A stretch of DNA of 45,747 nucleotides from Saprospiraceae bacterium (GTDB taxonomy: Bacteria; Bacteroidota; Bacteroidia; Chitinophagales; Saprospiraceae): the NCBI GenBank assembly GCA_013002995.1, contig JABDLO010000038.1, positions 1 to 45,747 on the forward strand, written 5' to 3'. This document shows, piece after piece, positions 1-7,395 of this stretch. The first letter of the stretch is position 1. Each line of letters opens with the position of its first letter. Under the pieces are notes generated by a model. The model worked only from the letters and a program-made list of their open reading frames with translations, was not told the origin of the DNA and did no database searches. The position numbers and the translations under genes are program-made.

Positions 1-220
1 CCACGTATCTACCAGGCTCCGGCAATGCCATCGAATAATATCCCATACTATCTGTCACTGTATGGAGATCGGTGCTTCCACCTGTTATGGTAACATTACA
101 ATAAGGCAGTCGGTAAGCATTGTTGCGATCACTAATGATACCCTCAATTGATTGTGAATAACTCTGAAAAGTACAGAAAACTGAAATAAAAATGACACAT
201 CCTATCGTTCCTATCTTCAT
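1..220 (-). CDS. Exported carboxypeptidase-regulatory-like domain protein (N-terminal part, cut by window edge)
   Basis: This is the beginning of a minus-strand gene that leaves the window at its left edge. Reading from the ATG at 218-220, the protein opens with a hydrophobic export signal (MKIGTIGCVIFISVFC...) ending near SYSQ. It continues as a beta-rich stretch, IEGIISDRNNAYRLPYCNV, followed by a TD..GYY.M..PEPGRY pattern. That G-x-V/I-x-D...A-x-V...T-D..G.Y..-PG layout is the CarboxypepD_reg-like beta-sandwich. In Bacteroidota it most often begins TonB-dependent receptors (SusC-like) or large surface proteins. What follows the domain is outside the window, so receptor versus other surface protein is open. 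It is divergent from the LuxR gene that starts 73 bases away. Confidence 0.72.
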   Translation of the reverse strand, partial: MKIGTIGCVIFISVFCTFQSYSQSIEGIISDRNNAYRLPYCNVTITGGSTDLHTVTDSMGYYSMALPEPGRYV

Positions 221-293
221 CTTTATATTTTAACAACAAAGGGAAGGAAATCCTCTCTATAATGAAATACTGAATTATCATTATTTTACAATT

Positions 294-1061
294 ATGAACG
301 ACGTGATTAACGATATTACTACAGAATACTTCCAGCTTCTTGAAGCAATGAAACCTTCCCCTACGGTGGAAGATTATAAGAGATTTGAGAGTAGAATTCC
401 ATTATTAGAAGAAATTTCAAGAATTAAGAATAGTGCCATTTCTGTATTTGATCTCTACCAGAAAAAACATTTATTTGCATCATACAATTTTGAGGATCTC
501 CTGGGGAAAAAAGCCCCCAATCCCATCACCATGGAATACTTCGATTCAGTTATTCACCCTGACGACTATATCCATCTGTTGAAAGTGGGTATTAAAATGC
601 TGAAATACAGCCTCACACTTAAAAAAGATGCTCGTCCCCATATTAAATTACTGAATGAATACCGGATTTTCACAGGACAGAATAAATGGATCAGGGTCAT
701 AGAACAACATCGGATGTTAGAGGTTGATGCCAAAGGCAATCTATGGCTTTCTATCAGCATATTGGATGTATCCCCTGACCAGAATCTGAACAGACCGACC
801 ATTAGCAGAGTATTGAACTCACAGAGTGGGGAATCCTTCCTTATCAATGAGACAATATCTGATCCTAAATCAACTCTTACCAAGAGAGAGAGTCAAATTC
901 TAGGAATGATGGATAAAGGACTTTTAAGTAAAGAGATCAGCCATCAATTAAACATCAGTGTTCATACGGTCAATACCCATCGTCAGAGAATATTAGAAAA
1001 AACCCATTCTTCCAATAGCATTGAAGCCCTCAATTATGCCAAGAATGCAGGAATAATTTAA
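294..1061 (+). CDS. PAS-like sensor / LuxR-type DNA-binding regulator
   Basis: This 255-residue cytoplasmic transcription regulator has no signal peptide or membrane segment. Roughly residues 50-165 read as a PAS-like fold (FDLYQKKHLFASYNFEDLLG, then a VIHPDDY.H segment and a beta-rich WIRVIEQHRML stretch). Residues about 192-255 form a clear LuxR/GerE helix-turn-helix (LTKRESQILGMMDKGLLSKEI, then LNISVHTVNTHRQRILEK). Bacteroidota often use this PAS+LuxR layout for one-component regulators whose ligand is unknown. It is divergent from the exported protein at the left edge, so it could control it, but no operator was recognised. The stop lies 11 bases from the converging hydrolase stop. Confidence 0.85.
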   Translation: MNDVINDITTEYFQLLEAMKPSPTVEDYKRFESRIPLLEEISRIKNSAISVFDLYQKKHLFASYNFEDLLGKKAPNPITMEYFDSVIHPDDYIHLLKVGIKMLKYSLTLKKDARPHIKLLNEYRIFTGQNKWIRVIEQHRMLEVDAKGNLWLSISILDVSPDQNLNRPTISRVLNSQSGESFLINETISDPKSTLTKRESQILGMMDKGLLSKEISHQLNISVHTVNTHRQRILEKTHSSNSIEALNYAKNAGII

Positions 1062-1072
1062 ACAACAACGGC

Positions 1073-1681
1073 TTACCTTATTTCACATTTGATCATCTCC
1101 TTGTCTTCTATATACCCTTTCAGGGTGTCTCCTATCTTAACGGGGCCTACTCCTGCTGGGGTACCGGTATAGATCAGATCTCCTTGTTGTAGCTTGAAAA
1201 ATTTTGAAACATAACAGATCAAGGTGTCGAAATTAAAAATGAGTTTGCTTGTATCCCCATTTTGTACTACTTCTTCATTTAGTACTGTTGTAAACTTAAT
1301 ATCATTGACATCTCGATCACCGATATTAATAAAATTGCTGATCGGAGCTGAATTATCAAACCCTTTGGCTATTTCCCATGGATGCCCTTTTTCTTTGCAT
1401 TTCCACTGTAGATCCCGGGCAGTCATATCAAAGCCGAAAGCGATCTGATCGTAATATCCCCTGCCAAATTCAGGCTGGATATGTCTTCCATTCTTATTGA
1501 TCTTCAACACGATTTCTCCCTCGTAATGCAGGTCTTCAGTAAAATCTGGGTAATAAAATGGTTTATTATTGACTAGCAGGGCCGTCGGTGGTTTCATAAA
1601 TACGAGTGGCTCTGTAGGTATAGAACTCTTCATTTCTGCCGCGTGATCCGCATAATTTTTTCCGATACAGATGATCTTCAT
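1073..1681 (-). CDS. Fumarylacetoacetate hydrolase family protein
   Basis: This 202-residue cytoplasmic enzyme of the FAH superfamily is the short YcgM/FAHD1-like type, and its length is normal for it. Members act as acylpyruvate hydrolases, oxaloacetate decarboxylases or tautomerases on 2-oxo acids and need Mg2+/Mn2+. Visible signature elements are the N-terminal IGKNYADHAAEM, metal ligands E54 and E56 in YEGEI and D85 in GFDMTARD, K106 in AKGFDNSAPIS, and the C-terminal TGTPAGVGPV loop (172-181). The exact substrate cannot be read from sequence. A TACATTTG -7 box lies about 17 bases upstream, so it is probably transcribed alone. Confidence 0.9.
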   Translation of the reverse strand: MKIICIGKNYADHAAEMKSSIPTEPLVFMKPPTALLVNNKPFYYPDFTEDLHYEGEIVLKINKNGRHIQPEFGRGYYDQIAFGFDMTARDLQWKCKEKGHPWEIAKGFDNSAPISNFINIGDRDVNDIKFTTVLNEEVVQNGDTSKLIFNFDTLICYVSKFFKLQQGDLIYTGTPAGVGPVKIGDTLKGYIEDKEMIKCEIR

Positions 1682-1697
1682 ACTATTAGCATTTCTG

Positions 1698-1705
1698 CAA
1701 ATGTA
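1698..1705 (-). promoter_or_regulatory. Putative Bacteroidota -7 box (TACATTTG) of the FAH-family gene
   Basis: Read on the minus strand this is TACATTTG, a perfect match to the TAnnTTTG -7 consensus, 17-24 bases upstream of the ATG at 1681. No convincing -33 TTTG is seen at the usual spacing. Confidence 0.4.
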
Positions 1706-1775
1706 GAAATTGACAATATTTAAGAAGAGGATCAGCAGTAGAATTTATATATTGAAACTTCAATAGATAAAGATT

Positions 1776-3197
1776 ATGACTCGTATCGCAATTATTCTCC
1801 TGTTCTTTTTTAGCCTGTCGGCAAATGGTCAGGATCAGGTAATCAATGAAATAGACCAGAAATCAACCTTTTACGGTGACATCGCACACCAGATCTGGGA
1901 ATACGCAGAATTGGGTTACCTGGAAGAAAAATCAACTTCCTTATTACAGAAAACCCTTCGGGATGAAGGATTCTCAATAGAAAAGGGAGTGGCTGATATT
2001 CCCACAGCATTTGAAGCGAGTTTCGGGTCAGGATCTCCGGTCGTCGGAATTCTTGCAGAATTTGACGCACTTCCAGGGGTTTCGCAAGCTGCTGTGCCTG
2101 AAAGAAAAGAAATATCTACAGGAGGAAATGGACATGCTTGTGGTCACCACTTATTCGGCACTGGATCTTCAGCTGCAGCTATTGCAGTAAAAAACTGGAT
2201 GAAGGACAATGGAATACAAGGAACCATTAAATTATTCGGCACACCAGCAGAAGAAGGAGGAGCAGGAAAGGTTTATATGGCACGCGCTGGATTATTTGAT
2301 GATGTAGACGTCATGTTACACTGGCATCCTAGTTCGAGGAATGCAGCATGGGCAGCCTCTTCCCTGGCCAATAAATCAGCTAAGTTCAGATTTTATGGGC
2401 AAGCATCGCATGCAGCAGTTGCACCACACAATGGCAGGTCGGCACTTGATGCAGTTGAAGCGATGAATTACATGGCCAATATGATGAGAGAACACGTCCC
2501 TTCTGAATCAAGAATTCACTATGTGATCACCAGTGGCGGTGAGGCACCGAATGTAGTCCCTGCTTATGCCGAGGTTTTTTATTACGTTAGGCATCCGGAG
2601 ATGCAATGGGTTAAAGATATTTTCGACAGACTGGTGAAAGTTGCTGAGGCAGCAGCATTAGGTACAGAAACCAGGATGGATTATGAAGTAATCCACGGTG
2701 TGTACAACCTACTCCCCAATGAATCTATCAGTAAGATCATGCATAAAAACCTGGAACAAGTAGGAGGCATTCACTATACTGATGAAGAAGTTGCATTTGC
2801 AAAAGCAATCAAAGAGACACTTCCAAAAAATGCCAAGACCGATATCAATTCTGCTCAGCAAGTGATACCATTTCAGGTCTTAGAAAGAGGAATGGGAGGA
2901 TCAACTGACGTAGGAGACGTAAGCTGGCAAGTACCTACTGCAGGGTTAAGCACTGCAACATGGGTTCCTGGAACCTCAGCACATACCTGGCAGGCAGTCG
3001 CTGCGGGAGGCACTTCAATAGGTACCAAAGGAATGATCAATGCGGCCAAAGTACTTGCTTTAACAGCAATGGATATTTTCAAAGATCCTTCTGTGTGTAA
3101 TCAGGCCCTGGAAGAGTTGAACAGGCGTAGAGGTGACGGATTCAGGTATGAAGCCATGCTTGGAGACCGGGAACCACCATTGGATTATCGTAAATAG
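1776..3197 (+). CDS. Exported M20 amidohydrolase, AbgB-like
   Basis: This 473-residue peptidase M20/aminoacylase-1 family protein has an N-terminal export signal (MTRIAIILLFFFSLSANGQ). The metal-binding core is visible: AEFDALPG at 94-101, GHACGHH at 119-125 with the cysteine ligand typical of the carboxypeptidase Ss1/AbgB branch, GTPAEEGG at 155-162, and HWHP at 182-185. Length and motifs fit AbgB (p-aminobenzoyl-glutamate hydrolase subunit B) better than the shorter hippurate hydrolases. Unlike cytoplasmic AbgB this copy is exported, so it probably hydrolyses N-acyl amino acids or folate breakdown products in the periplasm. That substrate is inferred. Its TAG stop abuts the trpS stop with no base between. 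Confidence 0.88.
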   Translation: MTRIAIILLFFFSLSANGQDQVINEIDQKSTFYGDIAHQIWEYAELGYLEEKSTSLLQKTLRDEGFSIEKGVADIPTAFEASFGSGSPVVGILAEFDALPGVSQAAVPERKEISTGGNGHACGHHLFGTGSSAAAIAVKNWMKDNGIQGTIKLFGTPAEEGGAGKVYMARAGLFDDVDVMLHWHPSSRNAAWAASSLANKSAKFRFYGQASHAAVAPHNGRSALDAVEAMNYMANMMREHVPSESRIHYVITSGGEAPNVVPAYAEVFYYVRHPEMQWVKDIFDRLVKVAEAAALGTETRMDYEVIHGVYNLLPNESISKIMHKNLEQVGGIHYTDEEVAFAKAIKETLPKNAKTDINSAQQVIPFQVLERGMGGSTDVGDVSWQVPTAGLSTATWVPGTSAHTWQAVAAGGTSIGTKGMINAAKVLALTAMDIFKDPSVCNQALEELNRRRGDGFRYEAMLGDREPPLDYRK

Positions 3198-4211
3198 TTA
3201 AAAGCGTACATTCAATAATCCGACAAGGTCTTTTACTTCCTTAACAGTCTGTTGAGCTCTTTTGCGGATCTCCCAGGAGGATTGCTTGATCTGGTTCTTC
3301 AATTCTTTTTTGTTGGCATTTAATTCTGCCTTCTTCTCCTTAAAAGGTGCAGTCAGATCTACCAACGCTTCTGCTACATCGTGCTTTAAATCTGCGTATC
3401 TAAGACCGCCATTGCTGAATTGTTCCATGTGATGTGCGTATGCATCTGTTCCTCCTGCAGCTTTCAACAAACTGAATAAATTCTCGACACCTTCGCTCAT
3501 TCCTTCAGACTGGCTGTCTCCGGTATCCGTAACGGCTGATTTAATCTGTTTTCTAATTCTTGATTCCTCAGCAAATACATTAATGTAATGCTTTTCTCCC
3601 GCGGACTTACTCATTTTCCTGGATGGGTCAGCAGTAGATCTCACTTTAGGGACTTCTGTATAAAGGGCTTCAGGAAGAACAAAATACTCTTTTCCAACCT
3701 GGTTATTGAATCGTTGAGCAATATCTCTTGTCAATTCAAGGTGTTGTTCCTGATCCTTTCCCACTGGAACATAATCAGCTTTATAGATCATTATATCTGC
3801 TGCTTGTAGCACTGGATAATCCAATAATCCTGCTGAGATAAATGCTTCCTTCCCCGATTCTGATACCTGGCTGGACTTATCTTTAAATTGAGTCATCCTG
3901 GTAAGCTGGCCATACGAACAGAAACAATTAAAGATCCATCCGAGCTCAGCATGTTCCGGAATAAGAGATTGAACGAATATATTCTGAGGCTCTATTCCCA
4001 CAGCAACCATATTGGTGATGAGATCCCATGTATTATTTCTCAATTTCTTTACATTGTAAGGCATGGTCATCGCATGATAATCCACCACCCCATACACACA
4101 ATTGTATGTTTCCTGGAGATCTACCCAGTTTTTGACTGCCCCAAAATAATTACCAAGGTGCATATCACCAGTAGGCTGGATACAGGATAATACCGATTTT
4201 CTTTCACTCAT
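3198..4211 (-). CDS. trpS: Tryptophan-tRNA ligase (tryptophanyl-tRNA synthetase)
   Basis: This class I aminoacyl-tRNA synthetase charges tRNA-Trp in the cytoplasm. At 337 residues it has normal bacterial TrpRS length. Residues 12-24 carry the HIGH-equivalent (QPTGDMHLGNYFG, HLGN at 18-21) and 199-203 are a perfect KMSKS. Between them are the TrpRS-specific segments FNCFCSYGQLTRMTQFKDK and PVGKDQEQHLELTRDIA. The ATG at 4209-4211 is the only sensible start because the HIGH region begins at once. It appears monocistronic, with a TATTTTTG -7 box 20-27 bases upstream. It converges on the M20 gene with no spacer and no visible terminator hairpin. Confidence 0.98.
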   Translation of the reverse strand: MSERKSVLSCIQPTGDMHLGNYFGAVKNWVDLQETYNCVYGVVDYHAMTMPYNVKKLRNNTWDLITNMVAVGIEPQNIFVQSLIPEHAELGWIFNCFCSYGQLTRMTQFKDKSSQVSESGKEAFISAGLLDYPVLQAADIMIYKADYVPVGKDQEQHLELTRDIAQRFNNQVGKEYFVLPEALYTEVPKVRSTADPSRKMSKSAGEKHYINVFAEESRIRKQIKSAVTDTGDSQSEGMSEGVENLFSLLKAAGGTDAYAHHMEQFSNGGLRYADLKHDVAEALVDLTAPFKEKKAELNANKKELKNQIKQSSWEIRKRAQQTVKEVKDLVGLLNVRF

Positions 4212-4230
4212 CTTTCCAATTATTAGCCGC

Positions 4231-4238
4231 CAAAAATA
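4231..4238 (-). promoter_or_regulatory. Putative -7 box (TATTTTTG) of trpS
   Basis: The minus-strand TATTTTTG matches TAnnTTTG and sits about 20 bases before the trpS ATG. The -33 element is weak or absent. Confidence 0.4.
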
Positions 4239-4377
4239 TGGATAATTTTGTAAACGGCATCAGTTATTTAGAGTAGCCCCATAATCACCAATATTCTTTC
4301 AGGTTTAAGACGGTTTAAAGAAAAAAAACTAATTTTATATTAAGCTTTTACTTCATATAACGTGTAAACTATTCAAT

Positions 4378-4959
4378 ATGCAGACAATCAAACGACTGGG
4401 ATTATCCCTAATCATGGTGCTTACGGCTTATGGCATTCAGGCACAATTTACAATTCAGGCAGGAATGAATGCAGCGTCCTGGAGAGCCTCCATTGAAGGA
4501 CTTACCATTGAAACAGATTCAAGGGTTGGATTCCATATTGGTGGTACCTATTCCACTCCTGTGAGTGATAAGTTTATGTTTAAACCAGGACTATTATATT
4601 CTCAGAAGGGAGCAAAATTTGGTGGTTTCCTGGATGAGAGTTTAGATATCGTACAGACCTATGTTGAAATTCCATTAACATTTGTTTATCAGAGTAATCC
4701 GGAAAAAGGATTTTTTGCAGAAGGAGGCCCTTACATTGGTTTTCTTTTATCTGCAGAATCTGAAGGAGAAGACATAAAAGAAGCCTATAATTCCACTGAT
4801 TTCGGGTTGAATCTTGGGCTTGGATATGATTTCGGCAAAATTCTTATTGGTCTTAGAGGAGGATTGGGTATTACCAATATTGCCAAGGATGATGGAGATC
4901 TTCAAGGGGGTACTGTTACCAATAGTAACGGGCAATTATATTTTGCTGTAAAATTGTAA
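4378..4959 (+). CDS. Outer-membrane beta-barrel protein, PorT-like
   Basis: This 193-residue exported protein has a signal peptide (MQTIKRLGLSLIMVLTAYGIQAQ). It is followed by alternating-residue beta strands typical of the small eight-stranded barrels annotated as PorT/OMP_b-brl_2 in Bacteroidota. Examples are FTIQAGMNAASW, RVGFHIGGTYSTPV, FMFKPGLLYSQKGAKFGG, YVEIPLTFVYQ and FGLNLGLGYDFGKILIGLRGG. It ends with LYFAVKL, a terminal strand with an aromatic residue. PorT itself serves type IX secretion, but most paralogues have no assigned role, so only an envelope location is supported. It is monocistronic. The mobile-element region starts 26 bases after the stop. Confidence 0.83.
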   Translation: MQTIKRLGLSLIMVLTAYGIQAQFTIQAGMNAASWRASIEGLTIETDSRVGFHIGGTYSTPVSDKFMFKPGLLYSQKGAKFGGFLDESLDIVQTYVEIPLTFVYQSNPEKGFFAEGGPYIGFLLSAESEGEDIKEAYNSTDFGLNLGLGYDFGKILIGLRGGLGITNIAKDDGDLQGGTVTNSNGQLYFAVKL

Positions 4960-4985
4960 AATAACTTGATCAAAGATATTTGAAG

Positions 4986-5414
4986 GGAGACTGTCTAAAA
5001 AGTCAAATTTGAATAATCTAAGAAGAATTGTAACTACTCAAGTGTAATCAATATTAGTCTATTAAAGTTTATTTATTGATATCCTTCCCGCTGCCCTAAC
5101 CCTTAAGGGTATCTGCCCGCTAGTTTATAAACAAAATTTCTGGGATAGCCCCTTTCCGCGAGCGCCAAAGCTACTCAGCGGACAGCCATCGGCCATAGCC
5201 TTTGGCGTCGGACGAGGCGCTAAGGATTAAGGGTGTGTGCAGGATATTTAAATCAAATTGTTTTATTTAGTGCCTACCTGAGTAGTTACGAAGAATTAAA
5301 TTTTGACAACTATCATTTCCTTTTGAAGGGAAACGGGAAAGGGTACGATGACAAAAAGTATTCAAAATTTAATTCTTCTATTTATAATCCTAGAATTCTT
5401 TTTTGACAGCCTCC
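4986..5414. repeat. Palindromic MITE-like element with GGAG[A/G]CTGTC termini, interrupted by a second element
   Basis: The ends are inverted repeats: 4986-5002 reads GGAGACTGTCTAAAAAG and 5398-5414, read on the minus strand, GGAGGCTGTCAAAAAAG (15 of 17 identical). Subterminal arms are also inverted: AGAAGAATTAAATTTTGA (reconstructed across the inner insertion) pairs with TCAAAATTTAATTCTTC at about 5362-5378. Removing the inner element and one copy of its duplication leaves about 163 bp with no coding capacity. The termini resemble those of some transposase families whose ends begin GAGnCTGTC, but no transposase is present. Similar words, gatatttgaag and aatattttgaag, lie just outside both ends as an imperfect direct repeat. 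Confidence 0.7.
5030..5289. mobile_element. 260-bp non-autonomous mobile element, IS66-like ends, 8-bp target duplication
   Basis: The left end GTAACTACTCA (5030-5040) is a perfect 11-bp inverted repeat of the right end TGAGTAGTTAC (5279-5289). Similarity continues a few bases inward (AAGTG against AGGTAGG). The element is flanked by the 8-bp direct repeat GAAGAATT at 5022-5029 and 5290-5297, as expected for a target-site duplication. GTAA-type ends with 8-bp duplications are characteristic of the IS66 family, so this is most simply an IS66-derived MITE, though the family assignment is inferred. The interior is visibly more GC-rich than the flanks, has an inner inverted repeat (CGCCAAAGCT / GCCTTTGGCG) and encodes nothing recognisable. 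Confidence 0.72.
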
Positions 5415-5429
5415 TAATATTTTGAAGGA

Positions 5430-5810
5430 TTAACCTATCGCGATACAGCTGATTTCCACATTAACATATTTAGGTAAATTTACCACTTCCACCAATTCTC
5501 TTGCTGGAGCGGTATCTTCATCGAAATACTGTGCATACACTGCATTGATCCTGCCATACAACCCCATATCTTTTACAAATACTGAGCACTTTACTATATT
5601 CTCATAAGTCATACCTGCAGAGCTCAGAATCTTCCCCAGGTTTTTCATGACCTGATGGGTTTCTGATTCAATATCGTCTGTGATAATGGTACCATTAGGC
5701 TGATCAATTGCGATCTGCCCGGAGACGTACAAGGTATTACCGGCAAGGATGGCTTGATTATAAGGTCCTACAGGAGCAGGAGCTTCAGGATTATTTATGA
5801 TCTTTTTCAT
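5430..5810 (-). CDS. ridA: RidA family enamine/imine deaminase
   Basis: This 126-residue cytoplasmic YjgF/YER057c/UK114 protein is full length for the family. RidA trimers hydrolyse reactive 2-aminoacrylate and related imines made by PLP enzymes, protecting PLP-dependent proteins. The sequence shows PAPVGPYNQAI, YVSGQIAID, the conserved arginine R104 in TAPAREL that binds the substrate carboxylate, and E119 near the C terminus. All catalytic features of the active RidA subfamily appear present. A strong terminator separates it from rpmF upstream, so it has its own promoter; a TACATTTA near-match to the -7 box lies upstream. Its stop codon lies within 20 bases of the mobile element. Confidence 0.93.
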   Translation of the reverse strand: MKKIINNPEAPAPVGPYNQAILAGNTLYVSGQIAIDQPNGTIITDDIESETHQVMKNLGKILSSAGMTYENIVKCSVFVKDMGLYGRINAVYAQYFDEDTAPARELVEVVNLPKYVNVEISCIAIG

Positions 5811-5851
5811 AATAGATTATTTGAGACGATAAATGTATTGATTTTTATAAT

Positions 5852-5885
5852 AAAAAAACCCTAATGACTCATGAAGCCATCAGGG
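5852..5885 (-). terminator. Rho-independent terminator after rpmF
   Basis: On the minus strand CCCTGATGGC and GTCATTAGGG form a ten-position stem around a TTCATGA loop, followed directly by seven Ts (5852-5858). It lies about 29 bases beyond the rpmF stop and ends the DUF177-rpmF transcript before ridA. Confidence 0.85.
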
Positions 5886-5913
5886 ATATTTTATTCTTGG
5901 AGAGAAGAGAATA

Positions 5914-6108
5914 TTACTCCTCTATCTCATCAGCTTTAATCACAATCTGTCCCTTGTAATACATGTTACCTTCTGACCAGTAAGCTCTGTGATACAAGTG
6001 AGGTTCCCCAGTAGTCTTACATATTGCTAACTGTGGTGTTTCAGCTTTCTTATGAGTTCTCCTTTTGTGTTTTCTCTGCTTAGAAATTCTACTCTTAGGA
6101 TGTGCCAT
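5914..6108 (-). CDS. rpmF: 50S ribosomal protein L32
   Basis: This 64-residue basic protein starts [20 protein letters not shown], the standard bL32 N terminus, and contains the [18 protein letters not shown] core. Only one cysteine is present, so it is the form without the two CxxC zinc-binding pairs. It is a structural component of the large ribosomal subunit. It follows the DUF177 gene by 23 bases, the usual gene pair in bacteria. The plsX-fabH genes that commonly come next are absent, and transcription instead ends at a strong hairpin. Confidence 0.98.
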   Translation of the reverse strand: MAHPKSRISKQRKHKRRTHKKAETPQLAICKTTGEPHLYHRAYWSEGNMYYKGQIVIKADEIEE

Positions 6109-6131
6109 TTTATGTCGTTTTTAATACTTTT

Positions 6132-6662
6132 CTAATTATTCTCAAATTTCATTCCTTTTAAGGAATCCCAGATTCCGTCACTTACAGAATCATCGTTTTG
6201 ACCTTCTTCCAGTTTATTCAGTACGGCCATATTACAAGGCCTAGGTTTCTCATTCTCACAATCATAAGCTTTGATCATAGGAATGGATAAAATGATGTAT
6301 TCATAAATCATCTGACCAAATTTCAATATCGAAATTTCAGGATCTACATACATCACTTCCTCATTGCTTTCTTCCTCTTCACCAAATTTGAGTAATAACC
6401 TGTACTCACCATTTATCGGAAGATTGATCTGTTCCATACATCGATCACAATCGGACTTAATTGTACCGCTGATTGTAAATTGTAAGGTACTTACTCCCGG
6501 GCGTTTTTCAAGATCCAGAATCACTTCAAGTTGACCATCTGTGACCAGATCATTCTGAAAGCGTTGAAAGAAAACCTTGTCTACTTCAAACCGGAATCTA
6601 TGATCTCCATCGTTCAATCCCTTGAAAGGAACTGAAAAATGCTCCATATATTCCATAACCAT
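6132..6662 (-). CDS. DUF177 (YceD-like) protein
   Basis: This member of the YceD/DUF177 family is linked to 23S rRNA and ribosome biogenesis and usually encoded next to rpmF, as here. The family features are PFKGLNDGDHRF near the N terminus, a CxxC in SDCDRCMEQINLP, an acidic middle, and the ISILKFGQMIYEYIILSIPM helix followed by CENEKPRPC. The longer open frame reaches 6773. The ATG at 6662 is chosen because a consensus -7 box lies at 6684-6691, inside that extension, and family alignment begins near EHFSVPFKG. ATGs at 6656 or 6647 are equally possible. Translation of about 176 residues fits the family. Confidence 0.88.
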   Translation of the reverse strand: MVMEYMEHFSVPFKGLNDGDHRFRFEVDKVFFQRFQNDLVTDGQLEVILDLEKRPGVSTLQFTISGTIKSDCDRCMEQINLPINGEYRLLLKFGEEEESNEEVMYVDPEISILKFGQMIYEYIILSIPMIKAYDCENEKPRPCNMAVLNKLEEGQNDDSVSDGIWDSLKGMKFENN

Positions 6663-6683
6663 GAACTTTTTCAAAATGGAGTG

Positions 6684-6691
6684 CAAAGATA
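6684..6691 (-). promoter_or_regulatory. Putative -7 box (TATCTTTG) for the DUF177-rpmF operon
   Basis: The minus-strand TATCTTTG followed by GC is a perfect Bacteroidota -7 element about 22 bases before the preferred ATG. It rules against the longest reading of the DUF177 frame. No clear -33 motif is visible. Confidence 0.5.
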
Positions 6692-6865
6692 ATAAAATCT
6701 CCTTTATAAAAAATAGTTCACAGAATAAATACATATTCTTATATGCCCCGGGTACCCCAAACCTAATAATCACAACTATATCCAGGTTGATTACCTCCCA
6801 CCTGACTGGATTTATTGATGTTTAAAGACTATCTTTATAGACTCCCTTATACTAAACCTATAATC

Positions 6866-7390
6866 ATGAAATGGAATCAATTTTTATTGCTTTTTAGTTT
6901 TGGAATCTTGTTATGTGCATGTGGAACAAGTAAGGATGCACAGGACAATTTAACTGAAGAAGGAATCTTACAGACTTTCAATGAGGAAAACTCTGGAAAT
7001 TCTATTGTTTATACCAATGAAGATGAAAAAATAGGCAATCATGATGTTCAGACATCACTGGATTACAATGAAAAAACCTCTGATGTTCTTTATACTGCCC
7101 TTGTAGATAGGTTGAGAAAAATCGGTGGTTTAACCATTTCAGGAACTGGTGATAATGTATCTGTTCTGGTAAGGGGTATGAGCTCCATTAAATTTTCTAA
7201 CCAACCCATTTATGTCATTGATGGATTTAATGTAGGAGACAATTATGCCAGGGCCAATAATGCTGTAGATGTTAATCAGATAAAATCGATAAGAGTTCTA
7301 AAAGGACCTGCTCAGACTGCTCTATATGGTGAAGAAGGGAAGAACGGCGTTATCATAATCAAAACTTTTAACGGATCTAAGAAAAAATAG
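6866..7390 (+). CDS. Lipoprotein consisting of a TonB-receptor plug domain only
   Basis: The start is placed at the ATG at 6866 because it begins a good lipoprotein signal (MKWNQFLLLFSFGILLCAC, lipobox LCAC with the acylated cysteine); the open frame extends to 6815. The protein is 174 residues. After a linker it carries a compact TonB plug domain: VSVLVRGMSSIKFSNQPIYV, then IDGFNVGD, then V...QIKSIRVLKGPAQTALYGEEGKNGVIIIKT. In SusC-like receptors this domain fills a 22-strand barrel, but here the gene stops directly after the plug. Free plug lipoproteins are known from Bacteroidota genomes but have no clear function. It converges with the hydrolase with a 5-base gap. Confidence 0.85.
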   Translation: MKWNQFLLLFSFGILLCACGTSKDAQDNLTEEGILQTFNEENSGNSIVYTNEDEKIGNHDVQTSLDYNEKTSDVLYTALVDRLRKIGGLTISGTGDNVSVLVRGMSSIKFSNQPIYVIDGFNVGDNYARANNAVDVNQIKSIRVLKGPAQTALYGEEGKNGVIIIKTFNGSKKK

Positions 7391-7395
7391 TAAAA

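Noticed and set aside
5100-5240. Gene inside the GC-richer core of the mobile element
   Set aside because: No frame of useful length exists in either strand; the composition reflects the element, not coding.
6663-6773. N-terminal extension of the DUF177 protein
   Set aside because: It covers a perfect -7 box, and its sequence is hydrophobic and unlike the family start; the ATG at 6662 is preferred.
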